DNA of 64,000 nucleotides from Streptomyces sp. PKU-EA00015 (GCF_013387495.1 NZ_JABZEE010000054.1:1-64000), one strand, 5' to 3'. Positions 18,055-27,008 are shown, counted from the first letter of the stretch. Translations and numbers: made by a program. The notes: generated by a model not told the origin, from the letters alone.

Positions 18055-19113
18055 GTGGGCGAACAGGGGGTGGGGGCCGTGGAGAGCCCGCACGGGGCGG
18101 CGGTGGCCGTCGACGGGTTCGGACTCAAGGGGCCGCGCGGCTGGGCCTTCCGCGCGGTCGGCATCGAGGCCGCGCCCGGGTCGCTCGTCGTGATCGAAGG
18201 CCCGTCCGGGTCGGGGCGCACGTGCCTGCTGCTCGCGCTCACCGGCCGGATGCGCCCCACCGAGGGCCGTGCCGAGGTCGGCGGGCTGGAGCTGCCGCGC
18301 AGGATGGCCGCCGTGCGGCGGATCAGCGCGCTCGGACCCGTGCAGGGGGTCAGCGATCTCGATCCCGCGCTGACCGTCGCCGAGCACATCCGTGAGCGTG
18401 CTCTGCTGCAGCGCCGCTTCGACGGCTCGCTGCGCGCGCTGCTGCGTCCGCGCGCCGAGCGGGCCGCCGAGGCGCGCGGCCGTGTCGACCGCGCCCTGGA
18501 AATGGCGGGGCTGGATCTGGCCGCGCTCCCCAAGCAGGAGCGGACGGCCGTGCGCGACCTGGAACGGCTGGAGGAGCTGCGCCTGTCCGTCGCGCTCGCG
18601 CTGATCGGCCGCCCTCGGCTGCTCGCCGTCGACGACATGGACCTGAAGCTCTCGGACGCCGACCGCGCGGAGGCGTGGGCGCTGCTGCGTTCGGTCGCCG
18701 GTGGCGGCACCACGGTGCTGGCGGTGTGCAGTCAGGCCCCCCAGGACGCGACCGTCGTCCGCACGACCCCGGCGCAGGCCGGGGACGGGTCGGGCGCAGC
18801 GGGGTCCCCGGCCGAGAAGCCCTCGCCCACGCCCGTCACCACCCGCGCGGCCGCTGCCGACGGCTCCGCCGAGGCCGCAGCGGACACGCCGGGCGCCGAC
18901 GCGTCGCCGGCCGCCGACGGAGACGCACAGGCCCACGCCGGCGAGCCGTCCGACCGGGCCCAGGCCGGCGACGCCGGCGAGCCCGCCGAGGCCACTCACG
19001 CAGACGAGGACCGGACGGCCACTCACGCCGCCGAGGCCATGCCTCGCGGCGATCACGAGGACACGACCGAGGAGGGGGCGGCCGATGCGCTCGCCGAAAC
19101 TGGCCGCGCTTGA
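18055..19113 (+). CDS. ABC transporter ATP-binding-like protein (degenerate) with acidic tail
   Basis: The first 230 residues have the ABC ATPase fold but with altered catalytic motifs. Walker A reads GPSGSGRT, with Arg in place of the essential Lys. The signature region (LERLEELRLSVALALIGRPRLL) lacks LSGGQ. Walker B ends in AVDDMD, with Asp for the catalytic Glu. The last 125 residues are an Ala/Asp/Glu-rich disordered tail. GTG at 18055 lies 18 bases beyond the operator; an upstream frame start at 17923 would span the promoter. It overlaps the YhgE/Pip gene by 29 bases, so it is probably its cytoplasmic partner. Confidence 0.8.
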   Translation: MGEQGVGAVESPHGAAVAVDGFGLKGPRGWAFRAVGIEAAPGSLVVIEGPSGSGRTCLLLALTGRMRPTEGRAEVGGLELPRRMAAVRRISALGPVQGVSDLDPALTVAEHIRERALLQRRFDGSLRALLRPRAERAAEARGRVDRALEMAGLDLAALPKQERTAVRDLERLEELRLSVALALIGRPRLLAVDDMDLKLSDADRAEAWALLRSVAGGGTTVLAVCSQAPQDATVVRTTPAQAGDGSGAAGSPAEKPSPTPVTTRAAAADGSAEAAADTPGADASPAADGDAQAHAGEPSDRAQAGDAGEPAEATHADEDRTATHAAEAMPRGDHEDTTEEGAADALAETGRA

Positions 19114-21172
19114 GCTGAGGCGCTTCGGCAGGGGAAAGCTGCCGCGCGCCGCTCTCGTCGCCGTACTGCTGCTGCCGCTGCTGTACGGAGCGCTGTACCT
19201 GTGGTCCTTCTGGGACCCGTACAGCCGTCTCGACAAGATCCCCGTCGCCCTCGTCAACGACGACAGGGGCGCAACCGCCGGCGGCAAGAAGGTCCGTGCC
19301 GGTGACGAGATAACGGAGGGCCTGCGCGACAGCAAGGTCTTCGAGTGGCACGAGGTGAGCGACGCCGCGGCCCGCAAGGGCGTCGAGGACGGCACGTACT
19401 ACCTCTCGCTCACCATGCCCGAGGACTTCAGCCGGCGGATCGCCTCCAGCTCGGGCGACTCCCCCGAGACGGGCGCGCTCCGGGTCCGTACGAACGACGC
19501 CAACAACTACATCGTCGGGCAGATCTCCCGCACGGTGTTCTCCGAGGTCCGCACGGCCGCGTCGACGAACACCTCGCGCGGCTTCCTGGACCGCATCTTC
19601 ATCTCGTTCTCCGACATCCACGACGCCACCGCCGAGGCGGCCAAGGGCGCCGACAAGCTGAAGGACGGTGTCGGCAAGGCGAAGAAGGGCTCGAAGGACC
19701 TCGCCGACGGCCTCGATGACGCGAAGGCCGGCAGCGGGAAGCTCGCCGGAGGCATCACCAGACTGGACAAGGGCGCCGGCGAGCTGGAGACCGGTTCCCG
19801 GCAGGTGGCGGCGGGCACCCAGCAGCTGGCCGACAAGGTCAACGGCATCGCCGCCGACGTCCGTCCGTACCTCAAGGACAACGGCAGGACGATCGGCGAC
19901 ACCGCCCGCCTCGTGGCGGACTCCTCCCGCGCGGTGCGCCACAACCTGGACATCCTCGCGAAGCGCGCCCCGGCCACGGCCCGGCTGGCCCACGAGTCGG
20001 CCGACGAGCTGAGCGAGATGTACCGCACGCGCTGCGAGGAGAACCCGCTCCCCGACCCCAGCTTCTGCCCCGCCCTGAAGCGCGCCGAGGTCACCGCGGC
20101 CGACGTGGCGGCGATCGCCGACGACGTGAACGCGCTCGTCGCCGACAACAACGGCGACCTGAAGGCGATGACCGGTCACCTCAAGAAGCTCGAGAAGCAG
20201 GCGGACGACCTCGCCGCCCGCTCCCCGGGGCTGGACGAGGACCTGGAGTACGCCGTCGGCAAGATCAACGAGCTCAACAAGGGCGCGCACAAGGTGGCCC
20301 GCGGAGCGGACCGGCTGCACACCGGCCTCACCAGCGCGAAGACCGGTTCCACGGATCTCGACGCGGGCGTCGGCCGGCTCAAGAAGGGCGCGGGCGAACT
20401 GGACGGCGGGCTGTTCCGGCTGTCCGGAGGTTCCAAGGATCTGGCGGGCGGGCTGCACGACGGCGTCGGCAGGATTCCGGACTACGACGAGAAGGACCGC
20501 GACCGGCGAACGGAGGTCATGGCCGACCCGGTCCAGCTGGCCGCCCAGTCGCTGCACAAGGCGCCCAACTACGGCACCGGCTTCGCGCCCTACTTCATCC
20601 CCCTGTCCCTCTGGGTGGGGTCGATGGTCGCGTACATGATCATCCAGCCGCTGAACCGGCGGGCCCTCGCCGCGGGCGCCTCCGCCTGGCGGATCGCGCT
20701 GGCCGGCTGGCTGCCGGTGGCCGCCATCGGTCTGCTCCAGGTCGCCGCCCTGATGTCCGTACTGCACTGGGGAATCGGGCTGCGTGCCGCGCGGGCAGCG
20801 GGCACCGTCGCCTTCCTGGCACTGGTCACCTGCTGCTTCGCCGCGATCATCCAGTGGCTCAACGCCCGCTTCGGCGCGGCGGGCCGGATCCTCGTCCTCG
20901 CGGTGCTGATGCTCCAGCTGACCAGCGCGGGCGGCACCTACCCGGTCCAGACGAGCCCGGCGTTCTTCGGCGCCATCCACCCCTTCCTGCCCATGACTCA
21001 CGTCGTGGAGGCGCTGCGCCGGCTCATCACGGGCGGCGGGCTCGGCCCGGTCTGGCAGGCGAGCGTCGTGCTCGCCGCCTTCACGGCGGGCGCCCTCGCG
21101 CTCACCGCGGTCTCCGCTCGGCGCAAGCAGGTGTGGACACTGGACCGGCTGCACCCGGAGCTGAGTCTGTGA
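19085..21172 (+). CDS. YhgE/Pip-family ABC-2-type membrane protein
   Basis: A 695-residue protein: one N-terminal helix (about 22-42), a large extracytoplasmic region of some 430 residues with repeated KGAxxLxxG-type coiled segments (AADKLKDGVGKAKKG, LDKGAGELETG, LKKGAGELDGG), then five to six C-terminal helices from about residue 505. This is the YhgE/Pip architecture, related to ABC-2 permeases and type VII-associated EsaA. Family roles include phage adsorption (Pip) and export. ATG at 19085 overlaps the ATPase gene. Its stop is embedded in an 18-base repeat that leads into the TetR gene. Confidence 0.87.
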   Translation: MRSPKLAALELRRFGRGKLPRAALVAVLLLPLLYGALYLWSFWDPYSRLDKIPVALVNDDRGATAGGKKVRAGDEITEGLRDSKVFEWHEVSDAAARKGVEDGTYYLSLTMPEDFSRRIASSSGDSPETGALRVRTNDANNYIVGQISRTVFSEVRTAASTNTSRGFLDRIFISFSDIHDATAEAAKGADKLKDGVGKAKKGSKDLADGLDDAKAGSGKLAGGITRLDKGAGELETGSRQVAAGTQQLADKVNGIAADVRPYLKDNGRTIGDTARLVADSSRAVRHNLDILAKRAPATARLAHESADELSEMYRTRCEENPLPDPSFCPALKRAEVTAADVAAIADDVNALVADNNGDLKAMTGHLKKLEKQADDLAARSPGLDEDLEYAVGKINELNKGAHKVARGADRLHTGLTSAKTGSTDLDAGVGRLKKGAGELDGGLFRLSGGSKDLAGGLHDGVGRIPDYDEKDRDRRTEVMADPVQLAAQSLHKAPNYGTGFAPYFIPLSLWVGSMVAYMIIQPLNRRALAAGASAWRIALAGWLPVAAIGLLQVAALMSVLHWGIGLRAARAAGTVAFLALVTCCFAAIIQWLNARFGAAGRILVLAVLMLQLTSAGGTYPVQTSPAFFGAIHPFLPMTHVVEALRRLITGGGLGPVWQASVVLAAFTAGALALTAVSARRKQVWTLDRLHPELSL

Positions 21173-21213
21173 CGGCGGTGCGACCTGTGACAGCGGTCCG
21201 ACCTGTGACAATC
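21167..21213 (+). repeat. 18-nt tandem repeat spanning YhgE stop and TetR start
   Basis: CTGTGACGGCGGTGCGAC (21167-21184) is followed by a copy with two changes (21185-21202) and a third partial copy. Each carries an in-frame GTG (21169, 21187, 21205) for the TetR frame; the first overlaps the YhgE/Pip stop as GTGA. Confidence 0.8.
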
Positions 21214-21219
21214 GACGCC

Positions 21220-21834
21220 ATGGACAGCACGAGCACCAGACGCCGGGCGACGCGTGCCAAGCTCTACGAGGCCGCCGTGACCCTCATCGCCGAACAGGGG
21301 TTCTCCGCCACCACGGTGGACGAGATCGCCGAGCGCGCCGGGGTCGCCAAGGGCACGGTGTACTACAACTTCAAGAGCAAGACCGAGCTCTTCGAGGAGC
21401 TGCTCCGCTTCGGTGTCGGCCTGCTGACCACCTCGCTTCAGCGGGCGGCGGACGAGACGGCCGAGCGCGGCGGCACCAAGGTCGAGGCACTGGACGCGAT
21501 GATCAGGGCCGGTCTGGTGTTCATCGACCGCTACCCGGCCTTCACTCAGCTGTACGTGGCCGAGCTGTGGCGCACCAACCGGGCCTGGCAGTCCACACTG
21601 CTCGTCGTCCGGCAGGAGGCGGTGGCCGTCGTGGAGAAGGTGCTGCGGGAGGGCGTCGAGGCGGGCGAGCTGAGCGAGGAGATCGACGTCCCGCTCACGG
21701 CCGCCGCTCTGGTCGGGATGGTGCTGGTGGCGGCGCTCGACTGGCAGGCGTTCCAGCGGGAGCGGTCGCTCGACGACGTGCACGGGGCGCTGTCGCTGCT
21801 GCTGCACGGACGGGTGAGCGGCCGACGCGACTGA
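21220..21834 (+). CDS. TetR/AcrR-family transcriptional regulator
   Basis: A 204-residue repressor. The N-terminal helix-turn-helix is canonical (TLIAEQGFSATTVDEIAERAGVAKGTVYYNFKSKTELF, about residues 20-57); the rest is an all-helical ligand domain of TetR_C type. ATG at 21220 is given, but GTG codons at 21169, 21187 and 21205 are in frame, and the one at 21169 overlaps the preceding stop, so up to 17 extra residues are possible. As last gene of the operon it probably represses the promoter at 17991-18037 in response to an exported compound. Confidence 0.9.
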   Translation: MDSTSTRRRATRAKLYEAAVTLIAEQGFSATTVDEIAERAGVAKGTVYYNFKSKTELFEELLRFGVGLLTTSLQRAADETAERGGTKVEALDAMIRAGLVFIDRYPAFTQLYVAELWRTNRAWQSTLLVVRQEAVAVVEKVLREGVEAGELSEEIDVPLTAAALVGMVLVAALDWQAFQRERSLDDVHGALSLLLHGRVSGRRD

Positions 21835-21835
21835 G

Positions 21836-21876
21836 CGCGGGGGCCCGGGCCGGTTGTTCCGGCCCGGGCCCCCGCG
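21836..21876 (+). terminator. Perfect 18-bp GC hairpin after the TetR gene
   Basis: Arms 21836-21853 and 21859-21876 are exact reverse complements (CGCGGGGGCCCGGGCCGG) around TTGTT, beginning 2 bases after the TetR stop. Confidence 0.9.
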
Positions 21877-22331
21877 TACGTCCCCCGTGTCCCCCGTTCC
21901 TCCCCCGGTTCCCCTGTCCCCCGCTCCCCCCGTGGTCCGGAGAGCCCGTCCCCCGTCGTTCCCCCGTGGTCGTGGGCTCTCCGGCGTTCTCCCCGTTCCG
22001 GCAGGGGTGCCGCGCCGTTCCGAAGCCCCGTGTCGTCGGTGCCGGCGCCGCGCCCCTCCCGTGGTCCCCACTCTTCCGTCCGCGCAGGTGGGAGCCCATC
22101 CGCGCGGGTACTCATCTCAGCACCTAAGTACGGATACTCAGCCCTGTGTGCTCATCCCCACCCCACACCGCCTCGGCCTGGTCACGATCACGTCCGTGTC
22201 CGTACTCCCCCTCGTCCTCACCAGCGGCTGGACCGGCAGGATCAGTGCCGGGCATCGTCACGGTGGCGGAAGCGCAGGGCGGCCGCGGGCGTGGTCCACA
22301 GGCCACGGGAATGAGTGTCGGCGGCGGTCGA
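21877..22331. other. Gene-free stretch, pyrimidine-rich on the plus strand
   Basis: The first 200 bases are runs of CCCCC with short spacers (TCCCCCGT, TCCCCCGG); no gene-like frame has a ribosome site or known similarity. The remainder is the upstream region of the next gene. Confidence 0.6.
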
Positions 22332-22337
22332 TAAAGT
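22332..22337 (+). promoter_or_regulatory. -10 element TAAAGT of the oxidoreductase gene (leaderless)
   Basis: The hexamer is followed by 7 bases (CGGCCGC) and then the ATG, leaving no room for a ribosome site. Confidence 0.5.
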
Positions 22338-22344
22338 CGGCCGC

Positions 22345-23841
22345 ATGGCACGAATTGCGGTGATCGGCGCCGGCATGGGCGCGATGGCGGCTGCCGCCCG
22401 GCTGGCCACGGCCGGCCACCGGGTGACGGTGTACGAGCGGTCGGCGACCCACGGAGGTTCGGTGGGCCGCCTCGAGCGCGACGGCTTCGCCTTCGACACC
22501 GGGCCCGGTCTGCTCCACCTGCCCGCCGTGTGGCGCGATCTGTTCGTCAAGACGGGCAAGGAGCCGCTGGAGCGGTGCGTCGAGCTGGTCCAGGTCGATC
22601 CGGCGAGCCGGCACGTCTTCCCCGACGGCACGGACGTGTCGTTGCCGAACGCCTCGCGGTCCGGCATCGTCTCCGCGCTCGACGCGGCCCTGGGGTCCGG
22701 TGCGGGTGAGCGCTGGGGCGAGTTCCTCGGGCGGGCCCGCGAGACATGGGAGCGTTCGCGGCGGCCGCTGCTCGAGGAGCCGCTGCCCGCCGACCGCTCG
22801 CCCCTCGCCCGGGACCCCTATCCGGCACTGCGCCGCGGCCTGTTCCGGCGTCCGGCCCGCACGCTCGGCGAGATCGGCGAGCGGGAGCTGCGCGATCCGC
22901 GCCTGGCGGCTCTGCTGGGCAGCCATGCGGTGGCGTACGGGCTGGACCCGCGCACCGCGCCGGCGTCGGCCGCCGTCCTGCCGTACATGGAGCAGACCTT
23001 CGGCTCGTGGTACGTGATGGGCGGCCTGCGCGCGCTCGCCGACGCGGTGTACGAGCGGTGCCTGGCCCGGAAGGTGGAGTTCGTCTTCGGGGCGGCGGTG
23101 ACCGGCGTGCTGGAGAAGGACGGCCGGGCGGCGGGCCTGGAGCTCGCTTCCGGCGGCCCCGGCGAGGCGGACGTGGTGGTCTGCGGCGCTCTGCTGCCGT
23201 CCCTGTTCGAGGGGCACATCGGGCAGCCGAGCCGCCGGGAGGAGTGGCCGCACCGGCAGCCACGGGTGCGGACCGGGCGGGTGAGCGTGCATCTGGCCCT
23301 GCGGGGCGGCCGGGAGGCCGCTGCCGTGCACCGCACCGTCGTGCACGCGCCGGACCCGGCGGCCGAGTGGGACGCGATCGCCGCCGGGCGCACTGCCCCC
23401 CACCCGACGGTGACGGTCCTGCGGCCCGACGACCCGCAGCTGCGGCCGGACGGCGACCACGAGAGCGTCACGCTGGTCTCCACCGTGCCGAACGGCCTGC
23501 ACGGCGGGCAGACCTGGGCGGAGGCCGCCGAGCAGGCCGCCGACCGGATGGTGGAGGCGGCCGGGACCGCGGTGCCGGACCTGCGCGAGCGGATCCTGTG
23601 GCGCGAGGTGCGCAGCCCCGAGGACACCCGGCACGCCACGGGCACGGACCGGGTCCCGGCCCCGGCTCTCGCGGGCGCGTCCGGCGCCTTCCTGCCCGCG
23701 GCGAACGCCGGGGACCTGCCGGGCCTGTACGTCGCCGGGGGCTGGGCGCACCCGGGCGGCGGGCTGGCGCATGCGGGGATGTCGGGGGCGCTGGTGGCCG
23801 GGCTGATCGTGGAGGGCGCGGGATTCCGCGGCTCGCAGTGA
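22345..23841 (+). CDS. CrtI/phytoene desaturase-like FAD-dependent oxidoreductase
   Basis: A 498-residue flavoprotein. The N-terminal dinucleotide-binding motif is AVIGAGMGAMAAAARLATAGHRVTVYE, followed by GGSVGRLERDGFAFDTGPGLLHLP as in the phytoene desaturase/NAD(P)-binding family. The C-terminal FAD motif (LPGLYVAGGWAHPGGGLAHAGMSG) is present. There are no carotenoid genes nearby, so the substrate is unknown and carotenoid desaturation should not be assumed. The ATG at 22345 is probably at the transcript start. Neighbours on both sides are separate transcription units. Confidence 0.82.
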   Translation: MARIAVIGAGMGAMAAAARLATAGHRVTVYERSATHGGSVGRLERDGFAFDTGPGLLHLPAVWRDLFVKTGKEPLERCVELVQVDPASRHVFPDGTDVSLPNASRSGIVSALDAALGSGAGERWGEFLGRARETWERSRRPLLEEPLPADRSPLARDPYPALRRGLFRRPARTLGEIGERELRDPRLAALLGSHAVAYGLDPRTAPASAAVLPYMEQTFGSWYVMGGLRALADAVYERCLARKVEFVFGAAVTGVLEKDGRAAGLELASGGPGEADVVVCGALLPSLFEGHIGQPSRREEWPHRQPRVRTGRVSVHLALRGGREAAAVHRTVVHAPDPAAEWDAIAAGRTAPHPTVTVLRPDDPQLRPDGDHESVTLVSTVPNGLHGGQTWAEAAEQAADRMVEAAGTAVPDLRERILWREVRSPEDTRHATGTDRVPAPALAGASGAFLPAANAGDLPGLYVAGGWAHPGGGLAHAGMSGALVAGLIVEGAGFRGSQ

Positions 23842-23897
23842 GCGCGGAGCGTGCGACAGGGCCGGAGTGACCGCCGGCCCGTGGCAGCACGGGCGAC

Positions 23898-24746
23898 TCA
23901 GTAGCGGTACTGCTGCTCGTTGCGGCCGGATCCCGCGTCGTAGCCGTACGGCGACGGCTGTTCCTGAGGCATCGGGGGGATCTGCTGGTCGCCGTCGCGC
24001 TGCTGGGGGACCCAGACCCCGCCCGGCGGCGTTTCGCCGTACTGCTGCGCGTACGGGTCGGCGTAGGGCTGCTGCGCGCCGTAGGCGTCGTAGCCGCCGT
24101 AGGAGGCCGCGTACTGCTGTGCGCCGGCGTACGGGTCGGAGTAGGCCGGGTACTGCTGGCCGGATCCGTAGTCGTAGTGGCTGCCGTCGGCGGGCTGCTG
24201 GGGCAGACCGTGGTCGCCGTATGCGTCGTACGCGCCGTAGCCGGTGGGGGCGACGCCGTACGGGGCGTAGGGCTGATGCAGTTCCTGTTCCTGCTGCCGT
24301 GCCGCGTAGGCCTCTTCGGTGTAGATGCCGTACTGACCGGTTTCGTCGGGCAGCGGCTGGGGCTCGTAGACCTCGGGCCCCTCGGGGGCGTGCGGCGGCT
24401 CGGAGGACTCGTAGGAGAGGTCCGAGACCTCCAGCGTCGGCTCGCGTTCGGCCCCCGCCGGGGCGGACCTGCGGCGCCTGCTCACCCCCGGACTGCCGCC
24501 CAGCGCCCAGCCCGTGGAGAAGCCGCGCCGGAAGGAGAGGGTGACGTACGTCTGGCCGACGGCGAAGGCGGCCGCACCGAGCGCGATCACCACGACGGAG
24601 GGCAGCAGCACGCCCACGACGACGCCGAGGAACCCTGCGAAGGCCAGGACACGCCAGCGCAGTCGCGCCTTGTACTGCAGCAGCACCTCACCGAGCAGCC
24701 ACAGCGCGACGATGCCGAACGCGATGTAGAGGACCGTCCAGCCCAT
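23898..24746 (-). CDS. Membrane protein with Tyr/Gln/Pro-rich disordered tail
   Basis: A 282-residue protein of unknown function. Three hydrophobic helices fill residues 1-65 (LYIAFGIVALWLLGEVLL; VLAFAGFLGVVVGVLLPSVVVIALGAAAFAVG). The remaining 200 residues are low complexity, with repeated YDAYG, YADPYAQQYG and PYAPYG units, likely cytoplasmic and disordered. ATG at 24746 has CAGGAGAGGGG upstream. It is 51 bases downstream of metF on the same strand and may be cotranscribed. Similar Streptomyces proteins are annotated hypothetical. Confidence 0.75.
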   Translation of the reverse strand: MGWTVLYIAFGIVALWLLGEVLLQYKARLRWRVLAFAGFLGVVVGVLLPSVVVIALGAAAFAVGQTYVTLSFRRGFSTGWALGGSPGVSRRRRSAPAGAEREPTLEVSDLSYESSEPPHAPEGPEVYEPQPLPDETGQYGIYTEEAYAARQQEQELHQPYAPYGVAPTGYGAYDAYGDHGLPQQPADGSHYDYGSGQQYPAYSDPYAGAQQYAASYGGYDAYGAQQPYADPYAQQYGETPPGGVWVPQQRDGDQQIPPMPQEQPSPYGYDAGSGRNEQQYRY

Positions 24747-24797
24747 GCCCGCCCCTCTCCTGCGGCCGCCGCCCGTGGTTGTGGCGGGTGTGGCCGG

Positions 24798-25715
24798 TCA
24801 CGACTGCGGGTGCAGTCCGAGATTCTCGTGGATCTCGAGCGTCGCCGTGGAGTTGTTGAGCGTGATGAAGTGCAGTCCCGGGACACCCTCGGACAGCAGC
24901 CGTGCGCAGAACTCCGTCGCGAACTCGATGCCAGTGGAGCGTACAGCGGCCGGATCGTCCTTGACCGAGAGGATCCGGTCCCGGAGTGATTCGGGGAAGG
25001 CGGCGGTGCTCAGCTGTGGGAGCCGCTCCAGCATCTTCACGCTGGTCACGGGCATGACCTCGGGGATGATCGGGGTCTCGCAGCCCGCCGCGGCGAGGCG
25101 GTCGCGGAGCCGGAAATAGTTTTCGGGCTCGAAGAACATCTGTGTGATGGCGTAGTCGGCGCCCGCGCGGCACTTGTCGACGAAGTGCCGGATGTCCGTG
25201 TCCCAGTCGGGGGAACGCGGGTGCATCTCCGGGAAGGCCGCGACGCCGACGCAGAAGTCGCCGGACTCCTTGATGAGCCGGACCAGCTCGGCGGCGTATG
25301 TCACGCCCTCGGGATGCTTGCCCCACTCGCCCATCGGGTCGCCGGGCGGGTCGCCGCGCAGCGCGAGGATGTTGCGGATGCCCGCGTCGGCGAACTGGCC
25401 GACCATGTTGCGCAGTTCGGCGACGGAGTGGCCGACGGCGGTGAGGTGGGCGACGGGGGTGAGGGTGGAGTCGGCGGCGATCTTCTGCGTCGCCTTCACG
25501 GTGCCGGCGCGGGTGGAGCCGCCGGCGCCGTAGGTGACGGAGACGAAGTCGGGCGCGACCGCCTCGACCCTGCGCAGCGAGTTCCAGAGGTTCTTCTCGC
25601 CCTTGTCCGTCTTGGGCGAGAGGAACTCGAAGGAGTACGTCGTCTCGCCTGTCGCGAGCATGTCGCGCACGGTGCGTGCGCGATCCGTCCTGGTGGAAGC
25701 AGTGCCGAGGGCCAT
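24798..25715 (-). CDS. metF: MetF, 5,10-methylenetetrahydrofolate reductase
   Basis: Reduces methylenetetrahydrofolate to methyltetrahydrofolate for methionine synthesis, FAD-dependent TIM barrel. Family motifs are visible: YSFEFLSPKTDKGE (with the catalytic Glu), SVTYGAGGSTR, HLTAVGHS, NILALRGDPPGD and ITQMFFEPENYFR. The 305-residue length is standard. The ATG at 25715 is preceded by TAACCT with a 6-base gap and no ribosome site, suggesting a leaderless transcript. Confidence 0.96.
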   Translation of the reverse strand: MALGTASTRTDRARTVRDMLATGETTYSFEFLSPKTDKGEKNLWNSLRRVEAVAPDFVSVTYGAGGSTRAGTVKATQKIAADSTLTPVAHLTAVGHSVAELRNMVGQFADAGIRNILALRGDPPGDPMGEWGKHPEGVTYAAELVRLIKESGDFCVGVAAFPEMHPRSPDWDTDIRHFVDKCRAGADYAITQMFFEPENYFRLRDRLAAAGCETPIIPEVMPVTSVKMLERLPQLSTAAFPESLRDRILSVKDDPAAVRSTGIEFATEFCARLLSEGVPGLHFITLNNSTATLEIHENLGLHPQS

Positions 25716-25721
25716 ACGGGC

Positions 25722-25727
25722 AGGTTA
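25722..25727 (-). promoter_or_regulatory. -10 element TAACCT of metF (leaderless)
   Basis: On the minus strand TAACCT is followed by GCCCGT and then the metF ATG. Confidence 0.5.
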
Positions 25728-25857
25728 GCCAGGCCCAGGGGGTCACCCAACCAGATCAGGGGATTTTGTCGCCTTTTGTCCGTCTCGTGTCCACACTCTG
25801 GACACTCGTGAGACACCTCGGCGGTGCCGACGGCCTCCGCAGCCCGAGCCCGCCCGG

Positions 25858-26508
25858 TCAGGCGCTGCGCTCCCTGATCCGCTTCGCCAGACCGGCGGCC
25901 GCCGCGGCAGGATCGTCGGCCTCCGTGATCGCCCGTACGACCACGACCCTGCGCGCCCCCGCGTCCAGCACCTCGTCGAGGTTCGACGCGTCGATGCCGC
26001 CGATCGCGAACCAGGGCCGGTCGCTCCTGAGCGAGGCCGCGTAGCGCACGAGACCGAGGCCCGGGGCGAAGCGGCCGGGCTTGGTGGGGGTGGGCCAGCA
26101 GGGGCCGGTGCAGAAGTAGTCGACGCCGGGCTCGGCGGCGGCCGCGTCCACCTCGGCCTCGGCGTGCGTCGAGCGGCCGATGAGCACCCGGTCGCCGAGG
26201 ATCGCCCGCGCGGCGGGGACGGGCAGGTCGCCCTGGCCCAGGTGCAGCACGTCCGACCCGATGGCGTGGGCCACGTCCGCCCGGTCGTTGACCGCGAGGA
26301 GCTTGCCGTGGCGCCGGCAGGCGTCGGCGAAGACCTGGAGGTGCTCCAGCTCCTCGCCCGCCTCCATGCCCTTGTCGCGCAGCTGGACGATGTCGACGCC
26401 GCCGGCGAGCACGGCGTCCAGGAACTCCGCCAGGTCGCCCTGGCGCTTCCGGGCGTCCGTGCACAGATACAGGCGGGCGTCGCCGAGCAGTTCGCGAGCC
26501 GTGGACAT
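25858..26508 (-). CDS. thiE: ThiE, thiamine phosphate synthase
   Basis: Couples the thiazole phosphate and HMP diphosphate to make thiamine phosphate. TIM-barrel motifs: LYLCTDARKRQGDLAEFL, VDIVQLRDKGMEAGEE (diphosphate-binding region), LLAVNDRADVAHAIGSDVLHLGQGDLP, IGRSTHAEAEVDAAA and WFAIGGIDASNLDEVL. Length 216 is normal. ATG at 26508 has GGGGGGAAG upstream. Unlike thiO/S/G at 28853-31028 it lies on the opposite strand and no second TPP riboswitch was found ahead of it. Confidence 0.95.
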   Translation of the reverse strand: MSTARELLGDARLYLCTDARKRQGDLAEFLDAVLAGGVDIVQLRDKGMEAGEELEHLQVFADACRRHGKLLAVNDRADVAHAIGSDVLHLGQGDLPVPAARAILGDRVLIGRSTHAEAEVDAAAAEPGVDYFCTGPCWPTPTKPGRFAPGLGLVRYAASLRSDRPWFAIGGIDASNLDEVLDAGARRVVVVRAITEADDPAAAAAGLAKRIRERSA

Positions 26509-26642
26509 GGTGCTTCCCCCCGCTGGATGGGTGTTGAGCGGCGCGCGGGTGCGGGCGGGGCCGTGCGGCTCCCGCCCGCACCGCGCGCTCCGATGGTTCG
26601 GGACGAGGCCGTCCTGTCAGGACGGGGACGTCGGGACGGACG

Positions 26643-27008
26643 TCAGACGGCGAGCGCCTGAGCCCGGCGCTTCACCTCCGTGCCGCGATTCTCGCTCAGG
26701 GCCTGCGCCGGGGTCCCCGGCAGGGTCGGGTCGGGAGTGAACAGCCACTCCAGCATTTCTTCGTCGGTGAAGCCGTCGTCCCGCAGCAGCGTCAGGGTCC
26801 CGGAGAGGCCCTTGACCACCTTGTTGCCGTCGATGAAGGCGGCAGGCACCTGCAGTGTCCTGTTCTCACCACGGCGGACGGCGATCAGCTGGCCCTCCTT
26901 GACCAGCTGCCGCACACGCGTCACCTCGACATCGAGCATTTCCGCGATGTCGGGCAGGTGGAGCCAGGCGGGGACGAGAGCATCAATTTTTGCGTCAATC
27001 TCGGTCAC
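26643..27008 (-). CDS. Rv2175c-family DNA-binding protein
   Basis: A 121-residue protein with an N-terminal winged-helix region (WLHLPDIAEMLDVEVTRVRQLVKEGQLIAVRRGENRTLQVPAAFID) and an acidic C-terminal domain (DDGFTDEEMLEWLF), matching the actinobacterial Rv2175c family. In Mycobacterium tuberculosis Rv2175c is a substrate of the adjacent kinase PknL, whose phosphorylation blocks DNA binding. A related PASTA kinase is 5 kb away here (32079). GTG at 27008 has only a weak GGCAGG ribosome site. Confidence 0.88.
   Translation of the reverse strand: MTEIDAKIDALVPAWLHLPDIAEMLDVEVTRVRQLVKEGQLIAVRRGENRTLQVPAAFIDGNKVVKGLSGTLTLLRDDGFTDEEMLEWLFTPDPTLPGTPAQALSENRGTEVKRRAQALAV

Noticed and set aside
22345..23841. 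Part of a carotenoid gene cluster
   Set aside because: The product is CrtI-like, but no crtE, crtB or crtY-type gene is nearby.
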